The translations under genes were made by a program, and so were the position numbers. This document shows, one piece after another, positions 17,735 to 27,292 of a stretch of 64,000 nucleotides of DNA. The stretch is taken from contig NZ_MLAJ01000010.1 in the NCBI RefSeq assembly GCF_002000485.1, forward strand, positions 23,034 through 87,033, in the 5' to 3' direction. Position 1 is the stretch's first letter. Each line of letters starts with the position of its first letter. Source of the DNA: Rodentibacter ratti (GTDB taxonomy: Bacteria > Pseudomonadota > Gammaproteobacteria > Enterobacterales > Pasteurellaceae). Below the pieces are notes generated by a model. That model was not told the DNA's origin. It made no database searches and saw only the letters and a program-made list of their open reading frames with translations.

Positions 17735-18805
17735 ATGAATATACAAAATGTAATTTTATGGCGGCGTTTTTTCTCCGGTGTCGCTTACACTGCCATGCAA
17801 AGCGTATTTTTCATCTATTTGCAGGGCAACAAAGGCTTTGATACCGTTCAAATTGCCAGCGCCTTTTCCTTACTGGTATTTACCAGTCAAGCCTTCTCTT
17901 TATTTGCGGGATATTGGGGTGATCGTTTCGGTCGCTCAAAAATGATGTTACTCGGCTGCGTAATGGATGCGATTGCCTACATTTTACTTATCACAACGGA
18001 CTACTACCCTCTTTTACTATTAACCACCTTCTTTTTTGGTTTTGGTAGTACGCTGTTTGGTACAAATGCGCGCGCGCTATTACTTTCCAGCGCAGCCAAT
18101 AATTACCAAGATAAAGCCAAAGCTCAGGGTAAATTTTTACGTATCCAAAGCCTAGCATCAATGTTTGCACCGTTACTTGCTTTACCCTTTTTACAGTTTC
18201 AACTGCCTGAAATGCTAATTTGGGTTAGTTGTGGTATTGAAGTGACAATGCTGATTTTTATGTTGCTCACGGTAAAAGAAACACCATGCACCGTACGGGC
18301 AACCCGGTTTCAGCTAAGTCATATCCGACAAGTATTAAGCAAACGCTTTGTTTTTGCTCATTTATTATTGTTTATTCCATTGGCTATGGGGACATCTTTT
18401 TATATTATCTTTCCCTATATTTTCAGTAACTTATTAGATAATCCTGAATCGATCCCTATTGCCTTTTTTATCAATAATCTGATTGCCGTGCTATTTCAAT
18501 CTCATTTTTCTAGAAAATTAAATTTTGGCGTTGTAAAACTGACTTATATTGCACCGCTCTTAGTGATAACACTCATTGTACCATGGTTCTATGTCATTGA
18601 TTTTCTTTCATTTATGACAGCATATATGTATTTGATTATCTTCGCTTTTGTAGGATTATTCGCGAATACCGCCATGGCAAATATGTTAGTGAAATTGGAT
18701 AAAGGGGTTAATCAAGGATTGATGTTTGGCACATCAAAACTCATTTTAGCCGGTACAACAGCCCTTGTGATGAATATTATTCCTGTCGTTTTTTTAATTT
18801 GGTAG
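17735..18805 (+). CDS. Major facilitator superfamily transporter
   Basis: 356-aa integral inner-membrane protein with about 10-12 hydrophobic segments. The MFS loop 2-3 signature is visible as GYWGDRFGRSKMM (about residues 66-78). The protein is shorter than a typical 12-segment MFS (about 400 aa), with short loops. Substrate cannot be read from the sequence; drug or sugar efflux are possible. The following small exported protein starts 5 bases after its stop, so they probably share a transcript. Confidence 0.8.
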   Translation: MNIQNVILWRRFFSGVAYTAMQSVFFIYLQGNKGFDTVQIASAFSLLVFTSQAFSLFAGYWGDRFGRSKMMLLGCVMDAIAYILLITTDYYPLLLLTTFFFGFGSTLFGTNARALLLSSAANNYQDKAKAQGKFLRIQSLASMFAPLLALPFLQFQLPEMLIWVSCGIEVTMLIFMLLTVKETPCTVRATRFQLSHIRQVLSKRFVFAHLLLFIPLAMGTSFYIIFPYIFSNLLDNPESIPIAFFINNLIAVLFQSHFSRKLNFGVVKLTYIAPLLVITLIVPWFYVIDFLSFMTAYMYLIIFAFVGLFANTAMANMLVKLDKGVNQGLMFGTSKLILAGTTALVMNIIPVVFLIW

Positions 18806-18810
18806 GCAAC

Positions 18811-19299
18811 ATGAAGCTACGTCATATTTTCTTTTCGCTATTGCTCTCACTAACGGTCAGTGTAATCGCAATAACCCCTGCTCTTTATGATCTGCAAGAT
18901 AGAGAAGTTGAACAGGCTGAATTGGCTAATTTATACTCACAGCTTGTCATGGATCTTGAAAACGGAAATTACATTGGGCTAGATAAGTTACTCTCTGATG
19001 ACTTTGTATTAACCGTTGTTCGTGATTCAAAACGAAAACGCTTTACTAAAACTGACTGGCTCAATAATTTAAAAGACGGCACACTGTATTACGATATGCT
19101 AAAGGCAATTAAAGTGTTACCGATTGGTAAAAACCGATTAACCGCGACCTATGATTTAAAAGGATCTTTTTTGGGTGAAAAGATTGAGGCAATGAAAATA
19201 AAAATGTACTTTCGTACCAAAATGCAAGATGGGGAACATAAAATCCAGCGGATGTGGATCAATTGGGATAAAAACGCTGAAAATTCACTCGGTCACTAA
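18811..19299 (+). CDS. Exported or membrane-anchored small protein of unknown function, possibly NTF2-like
   Basis: 162 aa from the ATG at 18811; a TTG at 18799 would overlap the MFS gene. An N-terminal hydrophobic segment (about residues 5-25) looks like an uncleaved signal or anchor. The rest, with an early helix pair, a SDDFVLTVV strand and later alternating strands, resembles the SnoaL/NTF2-like fold; this is weak pattern similarity only. No recognised catalytic motif. It follows an MFS permease, which may be its partner. Confidence 0.65.
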   Translation: MKLRHIFFSLLLSLTVSVIAITPALYDLQDREVEQAELANLYSQLVMDLENGNYIGLDKLLSDDFVLTVVRDSKRKRFTKTDWLNNLKDGTLYYDMLKAIKVLPIGKNRLTATYDLKGSFLGEKIEAMKIKMYFRTKMQDGEHKIQRMWINWDKNAENSLGH

Positions 19300-19304
19300 A
19301 ATAA

Positions 19305-19356
19305 TGTGCGGTCAAAACAAAGTATCATAACTTGATGAAAATTGACCGCACTTTTT
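19305..19356. terminator. Uptake-sequence terminator between the small exported protein gene and hpt
   Basis: GTGCGGTCAA and TTGACCGCAC with a 27-base loop and T5 on the + strand. It is shared by two convergent genes. Confidence 0.65.
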
Positions 19357-19367
19357 ATGTTAAAAAT

Positions 19368-19907
19368 TTATTCTTCCAACACAACTTTACCAATATAACC
19401 CAAGTTGCGATACTGTTGGGCATAATCAATACCATACCCCACTACAAATTCATCCGGAATTTCAAAACCGACCCATTCAACAGGAACACGGACTTCTCTT
19501 CGCGAAGGTTTATCTAATAATGTACAAATCGCCAAACTTGCCGGATTACGTAAATTCAAAATTTCACGAACTTTCTCAAGCGTATAACCGGTATCAATAA
19601 TATCTTCGACAATAAGTACGTGTTCGTCTCGAATATCTCCCTCTAAATCTTTGCTGATTTTCACATCATGATTGGTTGTCATTCCACTACCGTAACTTGA
19701 AGTTGTCATAAATTCAATTTCTATCGGCAATCTTAATTCACGTACTAAATCAGCCATAAACATAAATGAACCGCGTAATAAGCCGACAACAATAAGTTTC
19801 TTAACCTGTTTTTGCTGATAAAAAGCCGATATTTCTTCTCCTAGTGATGCAATACGCGCTTTCACATCAGCTTCAGAAATTAATACATCAACATGATGTT
19901 TTTTCAT
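19368..19907 (-). CDS. hpt: Hypoxanthine phosphoribosyltransferase Hpt
   Basis: 179-aa purine salvage enzyme making IMP from hypoxanthine and PRPP. The PRPP loop reads [13 protein letters not shown] (about residues 95-107). The N-terminal [12 protein letters not shown] and the C-terminal DKPSRR and VVGYGIDY motifs are also conserved. Length equals E. coli Hpt (178). It is preceded by a strong terminator, so it has its own promoter. Confidence 0.95.
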   Translation of the reverse strand: MKKHHVDVLISEADVKARIASLGEEISAFYQQKQVKKLIVVGLLRGSFMFMADLVRELRLPIEIEFMTTSSYGSGMTTNHDVKISKDLEGDIRDEHVLIVEDIIDTGYTLEKVREILNLRNPASLAICTLLDKPSRREVRVPVEWVGFEIPDEFVVGYGIDYAQQYRNLGYIGKVVLEE

Positions 19908-19957
19908 TTTTTGTCCTTAAATTAAATAATGAGATCAATGATTTCGGATTCATTATA

Positions 19958-20059
19958 CAAAAAAAAGCTGAAGTTTAAACCTTCAGCTTTTTTTTAATTC
20001 TAACGAATTTACTTTTTACTCTACCTGTTGGAGCAACCTGCAATCGCATCTGAACAGAT
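19958..20059 (-). ncRNA. Candidate small RNA between pmbA and hpt
   Basis: A gene-like transcription unit with no annotated gene. On the minus strand there is a TTGACA -35 (20088-20093), a 16-base spacer, a TACTAT -10 (20066-20071) and a predicted start near 20059. The unit ends about 100 nt later at a terminator with an 11-bp stem and U8 (19959-19995). The predicted RNA has a possible CTGTT/AACAG stem, an A/U-rich single-stranded middle and an Hfq-type 3' end. I recognise no known family. It could instead be only the pmbA terminator plus a chance promoter. Confidence 0.55.
19959..19995 (-). terminator. Strong terminator between pmbA and hpt
   Basis: AAAGCTGAAG and CTTCAGCTTT with a 7-base loop and runs of eight A/T on both sides. 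It ends either pmbA or the candidate small RNA. Confidence 0.9.
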
Positions 20060-20065
20060 ACTTGC

Positions 20066-20093
20066 ATAGTAACAGAATCAAAAACCTTGTCAA
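20066..20093 (-). promoter_or_regulatory. Sigma-70 promoter with consensus -35, just past the pmbA stop
   Basis: On the minus strand: TTGACA (exact consensus), 16-base spacer, TACTAT (4 of 6). It lies 23 bases after the pmbA stop and upstream of a terminator, so it cannot efficiently drive hpt. Confidence 0.6.
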
Positions 20094-20115
20094 TAAGAAT
20101 TATTATCAAATAAAA

Positions 20116-21471
20116 CTAACTACCTGAGATTTTCATTTTATCTAATAAAATCGATCCTGTTTGAATGTTGGAGCGGTGTTCTATATCATCGCTAACCGCT
20201 ACGATATTTTTTAGCATATCCGGCAATTGTCCCGCAATCGTGATTTCTGATACAGGATATCGAATTTCGCCATTTTCCACCCAAAAACCAGAAGCACCTC
20301 GAGAATAATCTCCGGTGACAATATTCACGCCTTGCCCCATCACCTCGGTAACCAACAATCCTGTGCCCATTTCACGTAAAAGTGCGGTCAATCCACCGGT
20401 TAAATTAGGCTGAACCAGCCAGTTATGAATCCCCCCGGCATGACCGGTACTCTGCATTCCCATTTTTCTACCGCTGTAATGGGTCAATAAATAAGTTTGT
20501 AAAATACCGTTTTGTACAATTTCTAAATCTCTCGTACGTACACCTTCACTATCAAAAGGAGTTGATGCTAAGCGTCCCAACAAATGCGGGCGTTCACTGA
20601 TATTAAACCACTCAGGTAACACTTGCTTGCCTAAATGATCTAACAAGAAACTTGATTGACGATACAAACTCCCACCGCTAATAGCCGCGGTAAAATGTGA
20701 AATAATACCTGTCGCCACATCATTTAAAAAAATGACCGGCACTTCTCGAGTGGTCAATTTTTGCGGATTCAAACGTGCCACTACTTTTTTCGCACAGTTT
20801 TCCCCTACCCATTCCGGTGATTCCAGCTTCCCGAAATCCCGTGAAATCGTATATTCATAATCATTTTCCAGTGCATCTTCCACTCCGCCAATGACCGAAC
20901 AAGACAAGGAATAACGGCTTGATAAATAACTTTGTAGCATTCCGTGCGTATTGCCATATACACGCACGCCCGTATGGGAATTAAAACTCGCTCCGTTACT
21001 ATTAATAATTCGTTTATCCGCTTCCAATGCGGCTTTTTCTGTTTGGAGAGCTAGTGTCGTTGCTTTTTCAACATCCACATCAGCAGCGTGATAAAGTGCC
21101 AGATCTTTCGCCTCGAATGCCATTAATTCTTTTTCCGCCAAACCGGTACAATCATCCGGTGAAGTGTATTTGGCAATCGCCAACGCCGCTTCAACAGTAT
21201 TTTTTATCGCCTGTTCGCTTAAATCTGAAGTCGAAGCATTCCCTTTTTGTTGCCCTAAATAAACTGAAATCCCAAGAGCCCCATCATTGGTAAATTCCAC
21301 GTTTTCAATTTCCTGTAAACGGGTGGAAACGGATAAACCGCTCACTTTTGTTACGCCAACCTCTGCGGTTGCGCCGGCTTTTTGGGCTACCTCAAGGGCG
21401 AGGCTTACTGCTTGACGTAATTCTTGCTCTTGTGCTTTTAAAAGTGCGGTCTGATTTTCTGCTGTTTTCAT
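20116..21471 (-). CDS. pmbA: Metalloprotease PmbA/TldE
   Basis: 451-aa non-zinc partner of TldD in the heterodimeric TldD/E protease. It has the PmbA/TldA fold, including [17 protein letters not shown] near the C-terminal third, and correctly lacks the HExxxH motif of TldD. Length matches E. coli PmbA (450). It is divergent from yjgA/darP, with about 88 bases between the starts. The frame stays open for about 46 codons after its TAG stop, up to the downstream terminator. Confidence 0.95.
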   Translation of the reverse strand: MKTAENQTALLKAQEQELRQAVSLALEVAQKAGATAEVGVTKVSGLSVSTRLQEIENVEFTNDGALGISVYLGQQKGNASTSDLSEQAIKNTVEAALAIAKYTSPDDCTGLAEKELMAFEAKDLALYHAADVDVEKATTLALQTEKAALEADKRIINSNGASFNSHTGVRVYGNTHGMLQSYLSSRYSLSCSVIGGVEDALENDYEYTISRDFGKLESPEWVGENCAKKVVARLNPQKLTTREVPVIFLNDVATGIISHFTAAISGGSLYRQSSFLLDHLGKQVLPEWFNISERPHLLGRLASTPFDSEGVRTRDLEIVQNGILQTYLLTHYSGRKMGMQSTGHAGGIHNWLVQPNLTGGLTALLREMGTGLLVTEVMGQGVNIVTGDYSRGASGFWVENGEIRYPVSEITIAGQLPDMLKNIVAVSDDIEHRSNIQTGSILLDKMKISGS

Positions 21472-21559
21472 TCTCTTTTTCCGTTAAAAATTTTTCGCAT
21501 TTTATCTTATTTTCAAAGTTTATGCTAAAATGCGCCCTAAATTTCTAAGAAGGAATAAC

Positions 21560-22096
21560 ATGGCAAAAGGTAAGAAAAAAGAAGTATTTGATTGGGAAGA
21601 TGAAGAACAGGAAGAAATCATTTGGGTAAGTAAAAGTGAAATCAAACGTGATGCTGAGGAATTAAAACAACTCGGCGAAAAGTTGGTGAACTTAACCAAA
21701 ACCAATCTGACTAAAGTGCCACTTGACGATTCATTATTAGAAGCTGTTGAACTGGCACAACGTTTGCAAAAAGAAGCACGTCGTCGCCAGTTACAATATA
21801 TCGGCAAATTATTACGTGGAATTGATGTCGAACCGATTCGCGATGCTTTAGATAAAATTGAAAATAAACATCACCAACAACAGGCGATGCTACAAAAATT
21901 GGAAATATTACGTGATAAGTTGGTCGAACAGGGAGATACAGCGCTCACCGATTTATTACATGACTATCCAACAGCGGATCGTCAGCAATTACGCAATTTA
22001 ATTCGAGTGGCGCAGAAAGAAAAAGCACAAGATAAGCCTTTAAAGGCTTATCGTGAAATTTACCAAGTGTTGAAAGATCTTATTTTATCGGATTAA
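21560..22096 (+). CDS. darP: Ribosome biogenesis factor DarP (YjgA, DUF615)
   Basis: 178-aa charged, helical cytoplasmic protein that in E. coli binds late 50S precursors. I chose the ATG at 21560, preceded by AAGAAGGAATAAC; the frame opens at 21530 but without a ribosome site. The basic MAKGKKKE start is followed by an acidic EDEEQEEI stretch and the DUF615 core. Location next to pmbA is conserved with H. influenzae and E. coli. Confidence 0.92.
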   Translation: MAKGKKKEVFDWEDEEQEEIIWVSKSEIKRDAEELKQLGEKLVNLTKTNLTKVPLDDSLLEAVELAQRLQKEARRRQLQYIGKLLRGIDVEPIRDALDKIENKHHQQQAMLQKLEILRDKLVEQGDTALTDLLHDYPTADRQQLRNLIRVAQKEKAQDKPLKAYREIYQVLKDLILSD

Positions 22097-22198
22097 AACA
22101 ACTTATTTTTGACCGCACTTGGTTTTGGAAGAAAACAGCTTCAGCGCCTAGACTTATGGTATGATCTTCCCCTATTTGAAACAGGATAAAATACTTTT

Positions 22199-22804
22199 AT
22201 GAATATTCGTTGGAATATTATTCTTGGTGTTATGGCACTTTGCCTGCTTGGTTGGTATTATTCATTGAACCAAGACAACAGTGATTTACAAAGTTTGGTA
22301 AAAGCACCGGATAGCCCTGATTATATCGGACAAAAAATGGAAACCACCGTGTTTTCACCGGATGGTAAAAAGCAATATTTGGCGCTTTCAGACAAAGTCG
22401 AATATTTTAGCCAAAACGGAAAAACGAATTTTACCGCCCCCCTCGTTTATCTTTTTGATAGCGCAAGCGATAATCAAAAACAAAAAAACGAAACGGCGAA
22501 ATTACTGGAATCACAAAGTTGGAAATTAAGTGCCCAAAAGGCTGTATTAACAAAAGACGAAATCCTTTATTTAGAAGGCAATGTTGTGGCAGAAAGCCTA
22601 GAACCGACTTCCCGACTCCAGCGAGTAGAAACACAATCAGCTGTCGTTAATTTAAAAACACAAGATATTACATCCGATACAATGGTAAAAATTAACGGAC
22701 AAAATTTTCATTCCACCGGTTTAAAAATGGCGGGTAATTTACGCCAACAAGTGGCAACTTTAAAGGAACAGGTAAAAACATATTATGAAATTAGTAACCA
22801 GTAA
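22199..22804 (+). CDS. lptC: LPS export protein LptC
   Basis: 201-aa bitopic inner-membrane protein. One N-terminal membrane segment (about residues 7-23) anchors a periplasmic beta-jellyroll that passes LPS from LptB2FG to LptA. The signature region with FSPDGKKQYLALSDKVEYF fits LptC. Its last 20 bases overlap lptA, so the two are translationally coupled. First gene of lptC-lptA-lptB-ptsN-rapZ. Confidence 0.94.
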   Translation: MNIRWNIILGVMALCLLGWYYSLNQDNSDLQSLVKAPDSPDYIGQKMETTVFSPDGKKQYLALSDKVEYFSQNGKTNFTAPLVYLFDSASDNQKQKNETAKLLESQSWKLSAQKAVLTKDEILYLEGNVVAESLEPTSRLQRVETQSAVVNLKTQDITSDTMVKINGQNFHSTGLKMAGNLRQQVATLKEQVKTYYEISNQ

Positions 22805-23300
22805 GATTCTTCTCACCACGACATTGGCGATGGCCTCTTTTTCAGCTTTTGCCTTAAAAGACGACACTAATCAACCGATTAATATTGTTTCCGATAACCA
22901 ATCTTTGGATATGGAAAACAGTGTGGTGACATTCACCGATAATGTGGTGATTACACAAGGTTCAATTCTGATTAAAGCAAATAAAGTCGTGATTACCCGT
23001 CCTCCTGAAAATTCCGGTAAAAAAGAAACCGTAGAGGCTTTCGGCACACCGGTAACGTTCCACCAATTATTAGACGATGGTAAACCGGTGGACGGTAAAG
23101 CAAATAAAGTCCATTATGATCTTGGTGCGGAATTTTTAACGCTGACAGGCAATGCGGAACTCAGACAACTTGATAGTAAAATAAATGGTGAACGCATTAC
23201 TTACGATGTAAAAAAACAGCAATTAAAAGCAAACGGTGGTAAATCACGCGTTAAAACCGTGTTAATTCCGTCCCAATTACAGCAAAAAGGTAAAAAATAA
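22785..23300 (+). CDS. lptA: Periplasmic LPS bridge protein LptA
   Basis: 171-aa periplasmic protein with a cleaved signal peptide, probably cut after SAFA near residue 23. The OstA/LptA beta-jellyroll is visible as NIVSDNQSLDMENSVVTFT. LptA oligomers span the periplasm between LptC and LptD. It overlaps lptC by 20 bases and precedes lptB by 3 bases. Confidence 0.95.
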   Translation: MKLVTSKILLTTTLAMASFSAFALKDDTNQPINIVSDNQSLDMENSVVTFTDNVVITQGSILIKANKVVITRPPENSGKKETVEAFGTPVTFHQLLDDGKPVDGKANKVHYDLGAEFLTLTGNAELRQLDSKINGERITYDVKKQQLKANGGKSRVKTVLIPSQLQQKGKK

Positions 23301-23303
23301 CCG

Positions 23304-24029
23304 ATGTCCGTATTACATGCTGAATTTTTAGCTAAAAGCTATAAAAATCGTAAAGTTGTTTCTGATGTCAGCCTTACGGTTCATTCTAACGAAATCGTCG
23401 GGTTGTTAGGTCCGAACGGTGCCGGTAAAACGACCACATTCTATATGGTTGTAGGGCTTGTGCGCCAAGATCAGGGCAAAATTACGATTGACGGTGAAGA
23501 TATTAGTTTATTACCGATGCACAATCGGGCGCAACGCGGTATCGGCTATCTCCCACAAGAGGCTTCTATTTTTCGCCGTTTAAGCGTTTATGATAACCTC
23601 ATGGCAGTATTGGAAATACGCAAGGATCTCACCGCGGAGCAACGCCGTCAAAGAGCGGACGAATTAATTGAAGAATTTAATATCGGGCATATTCGCGATA
23701 GCCTTGGACAATCCCTTTCCGGTGGTGAACGCCGTCGTGTAGAAATTGCTCGAGCGCTTGCTGCCAATCCAAAATTTATTTTATTAGACGAGCCTTTTGC
23801 GGGGGTTGATCCTATTTCCGTGACGGACATTAAAAAGATCATTACCGATTTACGCAACCGTGGTCTAGGTGTTTTAATTACCGATCATAATGTCCGTGAA
23901 ACCCTAGATGTTTGTGAACGGGCTTACATTGTCGGGAAAGGGCAAATTATCGCTACCGGTACACCGGAAGAAGTGATGAATGATGAACACGTCAAACGCG
24001 TGTATCTGGGCGAAGAATTTAAGTTATAA
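23304..24029 (+). CDS. lptB: LPS export ATPase LptB
   Basis: 241-aa ABC ATPase powering LPS extraction. Walker [10 protein letters not shown] (about residues 38-46), Q-loop in [10 protein letters not shown], signature LSGGERRR (about 139-146), Walker [14 protein letters not shown] and the switch His in ITDHNVRE are all present. Length equals E. coli LptB. ptsN starts 2 bases after its stop; the rpoN and hpf genes found here in enterobacteria are absent. Confidence 0.97.
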   Translation: MSVLHAEFLAKSYKNRKVVSDVSLTVHSNEIVGLLGPNGAGKTTTFYMVVGLVRQDQGKITIDGEDISLLPMHNRAQRGIGYLPQEASIFRRLSVYDNLMAVLEIRKDLTAEQRRQRADELIEEFNIGHIRDSLGQSLSGGERRRVEIARALAANPKFILLDEPFAGVDPISVTDIKKIITDLRNRGLGVLITDHNVRETLDVCERAYIVGKGQIIATGTPEEVMNDEHVKRVYLGEEFKL

Positions 24030-24031
24030 AG

Positions 24032-24535
24032 ATGAAATTAACAGAACTCTTTCAGCCTGAAAATATTCGTCAAGGTGTCAGCTTTTCAAGTAAAAAGCGA
24101 TTATTTGAATCCATTGCACATTTTATCGTAGAGCAATTACACTGTGAAAAAGGCGAGCAAGCCTGCTTTGAATGTCTGTTTGAACGTGAGAAACTGGGTA
24201 ACTCGGGATTAGGCAACGGTGTGGCAATGCCAAAAGCAAAATTACCTGCTGAGGCAAGCGATAAAGCCCTAGCTGTGTTTCTTCAACTAGAAACTCCAAT
24301 TGATTACGATGCACAAGATGGAAAACCTATAGATCTTGTTTTCGCTGTTCTTGTGCCGGAAAATCAGTGCCAAACTTATATTCCTGTGCTTTCCAATTTA
24401 ACAGAGAAACTCACAGATAAAAATTTTCTCAAACAACTACGTTCTGCGAAAAGTGCGGATGAAATTTGGCAAGTTTTTGAAATTTCGGATCAAACTGCGG
24501 AAGTAGCCCAATCTTCTGCTGAAACCGAAACATAA
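24032..24535 (+). CDS. ptsN: Nitrogen-PTS IIA-like protein PtsN with phospho-histidine replaced by lysine
   Basis: 167-aa IIA(Ntr) homologue. Overall similarity is clear ([38 protein letters not shown]). The phosphorylated His of the family motif (IPHGK in E. coli, His73) is a lysine here: AMPKAK, Lys68, codon AAA at 24233-24235. Phosphotransfer at that site is therefore impossible. The protein may act as a permanently unphosphorylated regulator. Frame and flanks are intact, so this is not a pseudogene by sequence. Confidence 0.9.
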   Translation: MKLTELFQPENIRQGVSFSSKKRLFESIAHFIVEQLHCEKGEQACFECLFEREKLGNSGLGNGVAMPKAKLPAEASDKALAVFLQLETPIDYDAQDGKPIDLVFAVLVPENQCQTYIPVLSNLTEKLTDKNFLKQLRSAKSADEIWQVFEISDQTAEVAQSSAETET

Positions 24536-24552
24536 TATCACGAGGGAACCTT

Positions 24553-25410
24553 ATGGAAATTATCATTATCAGCGGTCGCTCCGGAGCGGGAAAATCAGTG
24601 GCATTGCGCGCACTGGAAGATATGGGCTACTATTGTGTTGATAATCTTCCCCTTGATTTATTACCTCAACTCACAGAAATTTTAGCCAAAAATCAAACTG
24701 CTGTTGCAATTAGCCTTGATATCCGTAATTTACCCGAATCGACACAATCCCTTGAGCAAATTCTGGCGGACATTCAACGCCATTATGCCACCAAAATTAT
24801 TTTTTTGGATTCCGATCGTAGCACACTCATTCGTCGATATAGTGATTCTCGTCGGCTTCACCCTCTTTCAGCCGATGATCTCTCCCTTGAAGCCGCCATT
24901 GATGCTGAACATCAACAATTAGAGCCATTGTTGCAACACGCAAGTTTTATTATTGATACCACCCATATTTCTACCCATACTCTAGCGGAAAAATTGCGTG
25001 AATTTTTACGGGGCAATACGGAAAAAGAATTAAAAATTATTGTAGAGTCCTTCGGTTTTAAATACGGTATTCCTCTTGATGCGGACTACGTATTTGATGT
25101 TCGTTTTTTGCCTAATCCGCACTGGGATCCGGAACTTCGCCCAATGACTGGGTTAGACGAACCTGTCGCCCGTTTTTTAAGTAGTCATGATGATGTCAAT
25201 AATTTCATCTATCTCACCCGTAATTACATTGAAACATGGTTACCGATGTTAGAACAAAACAACCGCAGCTATTTAACTATTGCCATCGGCTGTACCGGAG
25301 GAAAACATCGTTCGGTGTACATTGCTCAACAACTTGGTGAATATTTCCAAGCTAAAGGGAAGAATGTGAAAATTCAGCATAAATCCTTAGAAAAAAATAA
25401 AAACAAATAG
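24553..25410 (+). CDS. rapZ: RNase adapter / nucleotide-binding protein RapZ
   Basis: 285-aa protein. The N-terminal kinase-like domain has Walker A GRSGAGKS (residues 8-15) and a Walker B-like region near residue 60. The C-terminal domain (about 155-285) binds glucosamine-6-P and sRNA in E. coli, where RapZ delivers GlmZ to RNase E. Motifs FGFKYGIP and [10 protein letters not shown] are conserved. It lies 17 bases after ptsN. npr, which follows in E. coli, is absent. Confidence 0.95.
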   Translation: MEIIIISGRSGAGKSVALRALEDMGYYCVDNLPLDLLPQLTEILAKNQTAVAISLDIRNLPESTQSLEQILADIQRHYATKIIFLDSDRSTLIRRYSDSRRLHPLSADDLSLEAAIDAEHQQLEPLLQHASFIIDTTHISTHTLAEKLREFLRGNTEKELKIIVESFGFKYGIPLDADYVFDVRFLPNPHWDPELRPMTGLDEPVARFLSSHDDVNNFIYLTRNYIETWLPMLEQNNRSYLTIAIGCTGGKHRSVYIAQQLGEYFQAKGKNVKIQHKSLEKNKNK

Positions 25411-25412
25411 AC

Positions 25413-25443
25413 AAAAAGTGCGGTTAAAATTAACCGCACTTTT
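25413..25443. terminator. Uptake-sequence terminator between rapZ and the M15 peptidase gene
   Basis: A nearly perfect stem made of AAAAGTGCGGTTAA and its complement with a 3-base loop. It lies between convergent genes and is the tightest example in the window. Confidence 0.88.
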
Positions 25444-25444
25444 G

Positions 25445-26125
25445 CTATACCATAAATTGTTCAAAAATTTGCTCTATATGCTTCCGCAAAATATCTTTCC
25501 CACCAATTTCCTCATTTTGCCAAGCGTGTAATAAAATCTCAGGCGAAAATTGCACCCTTGCCCGCTCCGCTAAAGGTAAATAGCTAATATGCCAAGGCTC
25601 ACGTCCGATTTTTTTACCTATTGGTTGCTGCATAAAAGGAAGGGTAAAATCAAAGTGCGGTAGATTTTCAGCGAGAAATTCACTTAACTCAAAAAAATAG
25701 CCGCCTTTTTCATATTCCCAAGGTTCAAGCTGTAATGATTGCCCTTGTGGTAAAAGATCAGGATCGAAAATATCAATTTCCGTTCCCCAGTGATGACGAC
25801 TTCCTCCCGGCAATGCCGACCAACGTAAAATAGCTTGGCATTTTTGCCAATCGTTCAATAGAGTTAAATCCAAACGAGAGCCTTCATCATCATGTACCTT
25901 TCGTTCACCGTTAAATTTACCATTCCAAATTAACTGCTGGCGTTGAAAATCTCGAAAGCTGCTTGCCGGCTGTAAATTAAAGCCATTTTCAACCGCACAT
26001 TGCTGCAAACTTTGAAATGCCAGTAGCGCCTCTTTCTGCAAAAAATGGTTTGTCGAAAAAGGACAAGGCAAATTCACCAAATGTTCCCGTGATTTGCCTG
26101 TGAGCATTACCGTAGTTAGTTTCAT
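25445..26125 (-). CDS. M15 family D-alanyl-D-alanine carboxypeptidase-like protein
   Basis: 226-aa putative zinc peptidase of the VanY/M15 type. The zinc motif is seen as SRHHWGTEIDIFD (SxHxxGxxxD, about residues 107-119), and a third ligand His is in EPWHISY near residue 177. No signal peptide is evident, which is unusual for a peptidoglycan peptidase; it could act on recycled muropeptides in the cytoplasm or leave by another route. It follows dapE directly: its start overlaps the region of the dapE stop. The two wall-related genes are likely co-transcribed. Confidence 0.8.
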   Translation of the reverse strand: MKLTTVMLTGKSREHLVNLPCPFSTNHFLQKEALLAFQSLQQCAVENGFNLQPASSFRDFQRQQLIWNGKFNGERKVHDDEGSRLDLTLLNDWQKCQAILRWSALPGGSRHHWGTEIDIFDPDLLPQGQSLQLEPWEYEKGGYFFELSEFLAENLPHFDFTLPFMQQPIGKKIGREPWHISYLPLAERARVQFSPEILLHAWQNEEIGGKDILRKHIEQIFEQFMV

Positions 26126-27265
26126 TTATTTATCCTTATCCAAAAGATTTACAATCATTTGATAATAAACTTCCCCACACTTAGCCAAATCATCACAGCT
26201 GACAGATTCATTCACTTTATGAATAGTCACATTAAGCGGCCCAAACTCCACCACTTCAGCTCCCATTAACGCAATAAAGCGGCCATCAGACGTACCTCCA
26301 CCGGTTTCAAGTTTCGGTGTAACACCTGTTATTTCTTGAATGCTATCTACCAACGCATTTACTAATTTACCCGGTTTGGTTAAAAATGGTTTACCTGAAA
26401 GATTCCATTCTATACGATAATTCAAACCATGTTTTTCTAGCATTTCCGCTACGTTTTGCTTAATCAGATCGTCGGTAATTTCCGTACAGTAGCGTAAATT
26501 AAATTGTACGTAAAGTTCACCCGGAATCACATTATTACTGCCGGTGCCTGACTGAATATTGGCTATTTGCAATCCTGTCGGTGGAAAAAATTCATTGCCG
26601 TTATCCCATCGATAAGTAGTGAGCTCTTTCAAAAATGGCAATGCTTTATGAATGGGATTATCCGCCAAATGAGGATAAGCAACATGTCCTTGAATACCTT
26701 GAATATACAAATTTCCGGTGATAGAACCACGGCGTCCGTTTTTTACCACATCACCCAAGATTTTTGAGCTAGAAGGTTCCCCCACCATACAGTAGGTAAT
26801 GTTTTCTTCCCGTTCCATCAACGTTTCCACCACACGAACTGTGCCGTCTTTCGCCGCGGCCTCTTCATCGGAAGTAATCAATAAAGCGATAGTTCCTTGA
26901 TGTTGCGGATTATTTTTTACATAGTTTTCCGCCGCAACTACCATTGCCGCTAAAGATCCTTTCATATCCGCAGCGCCCCGCCCATAAAGCATATCGCCGA
27001 CAATTTCCGCAGAAAAAGGAGGATAACTCCATTGAGTTTCATCGCCAACAGGCACCACATCCGTATGACCGGCAAAGGCAATCACAGGTTCCCTCGTACC
27101 GTGCTTAGCCCAAAGATTTAAGGTATCGTTAAAAGGAAGCCATTCAATTTCAAACCCGAGTTTTGTCAAACGTTCCGCAATCAACTTTTGGCAGCCTTCG
27201 TCATTCGGGCTGATAGAAGGACGGCGAATTAATTCTTGTGCTAATTGCACGATCTTTTCTTTCAT
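26126..27265 (-). CDS. dapE: Succinyl-diaminopimelate desuccinylase DapE
   Basis: 379-aa di-zinc hydrolase making LL-diaminopimelate for lysine and peptidoglycan. Metal-site motifs [12 protein letters not shown] (about residues 63-74), GRGAADMKG (about 95-103) and [11 protein letters not shown] are present, with the C-terminal His in TIHKVNESV. Length equals the H. influenzae enzyme (377). It is followed immediately by the M15 peptidase and preceded by yffB, the local order near htpG in H. influenzae. Confidence 0.97.
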   Translation of the reverse strand: MKEKIVQLAQELIRRPSISPNDEGCQKLIAERLTKLGFEIEWLPFNDTLNLWAKHGTREPVIAFAGHTDVVPVGDETQWSYPPFSAEIVGDMLYGRGAADMKGSLAAMVVAAENYVKNNPQHQGTIALLITSDEEAAAKDGTVRVVETLMEREENITYCMVGEPSSSKILGDVVKNGRRGSITGNLYIQGIQGHVAYPHLADNPIHKALPFLKELTTYRWDNGNEFFPPTGLQIANIQSGTGSNNVIPGELYVQFNLRYCTEITDDLIKQNVAEMLEKHGLNYRIEWNLSGKPFLTKPGKLVNALVDSIQEITGVTPKLETGGGTSDGRFIALMGAEVVEFGPLNVTIHKVNESVSCDDLAKCGEVYYQMIVNLLDKDK

Positions 27266-27292
27266 AAAAACACCTTAAATTTTAACCGCACT

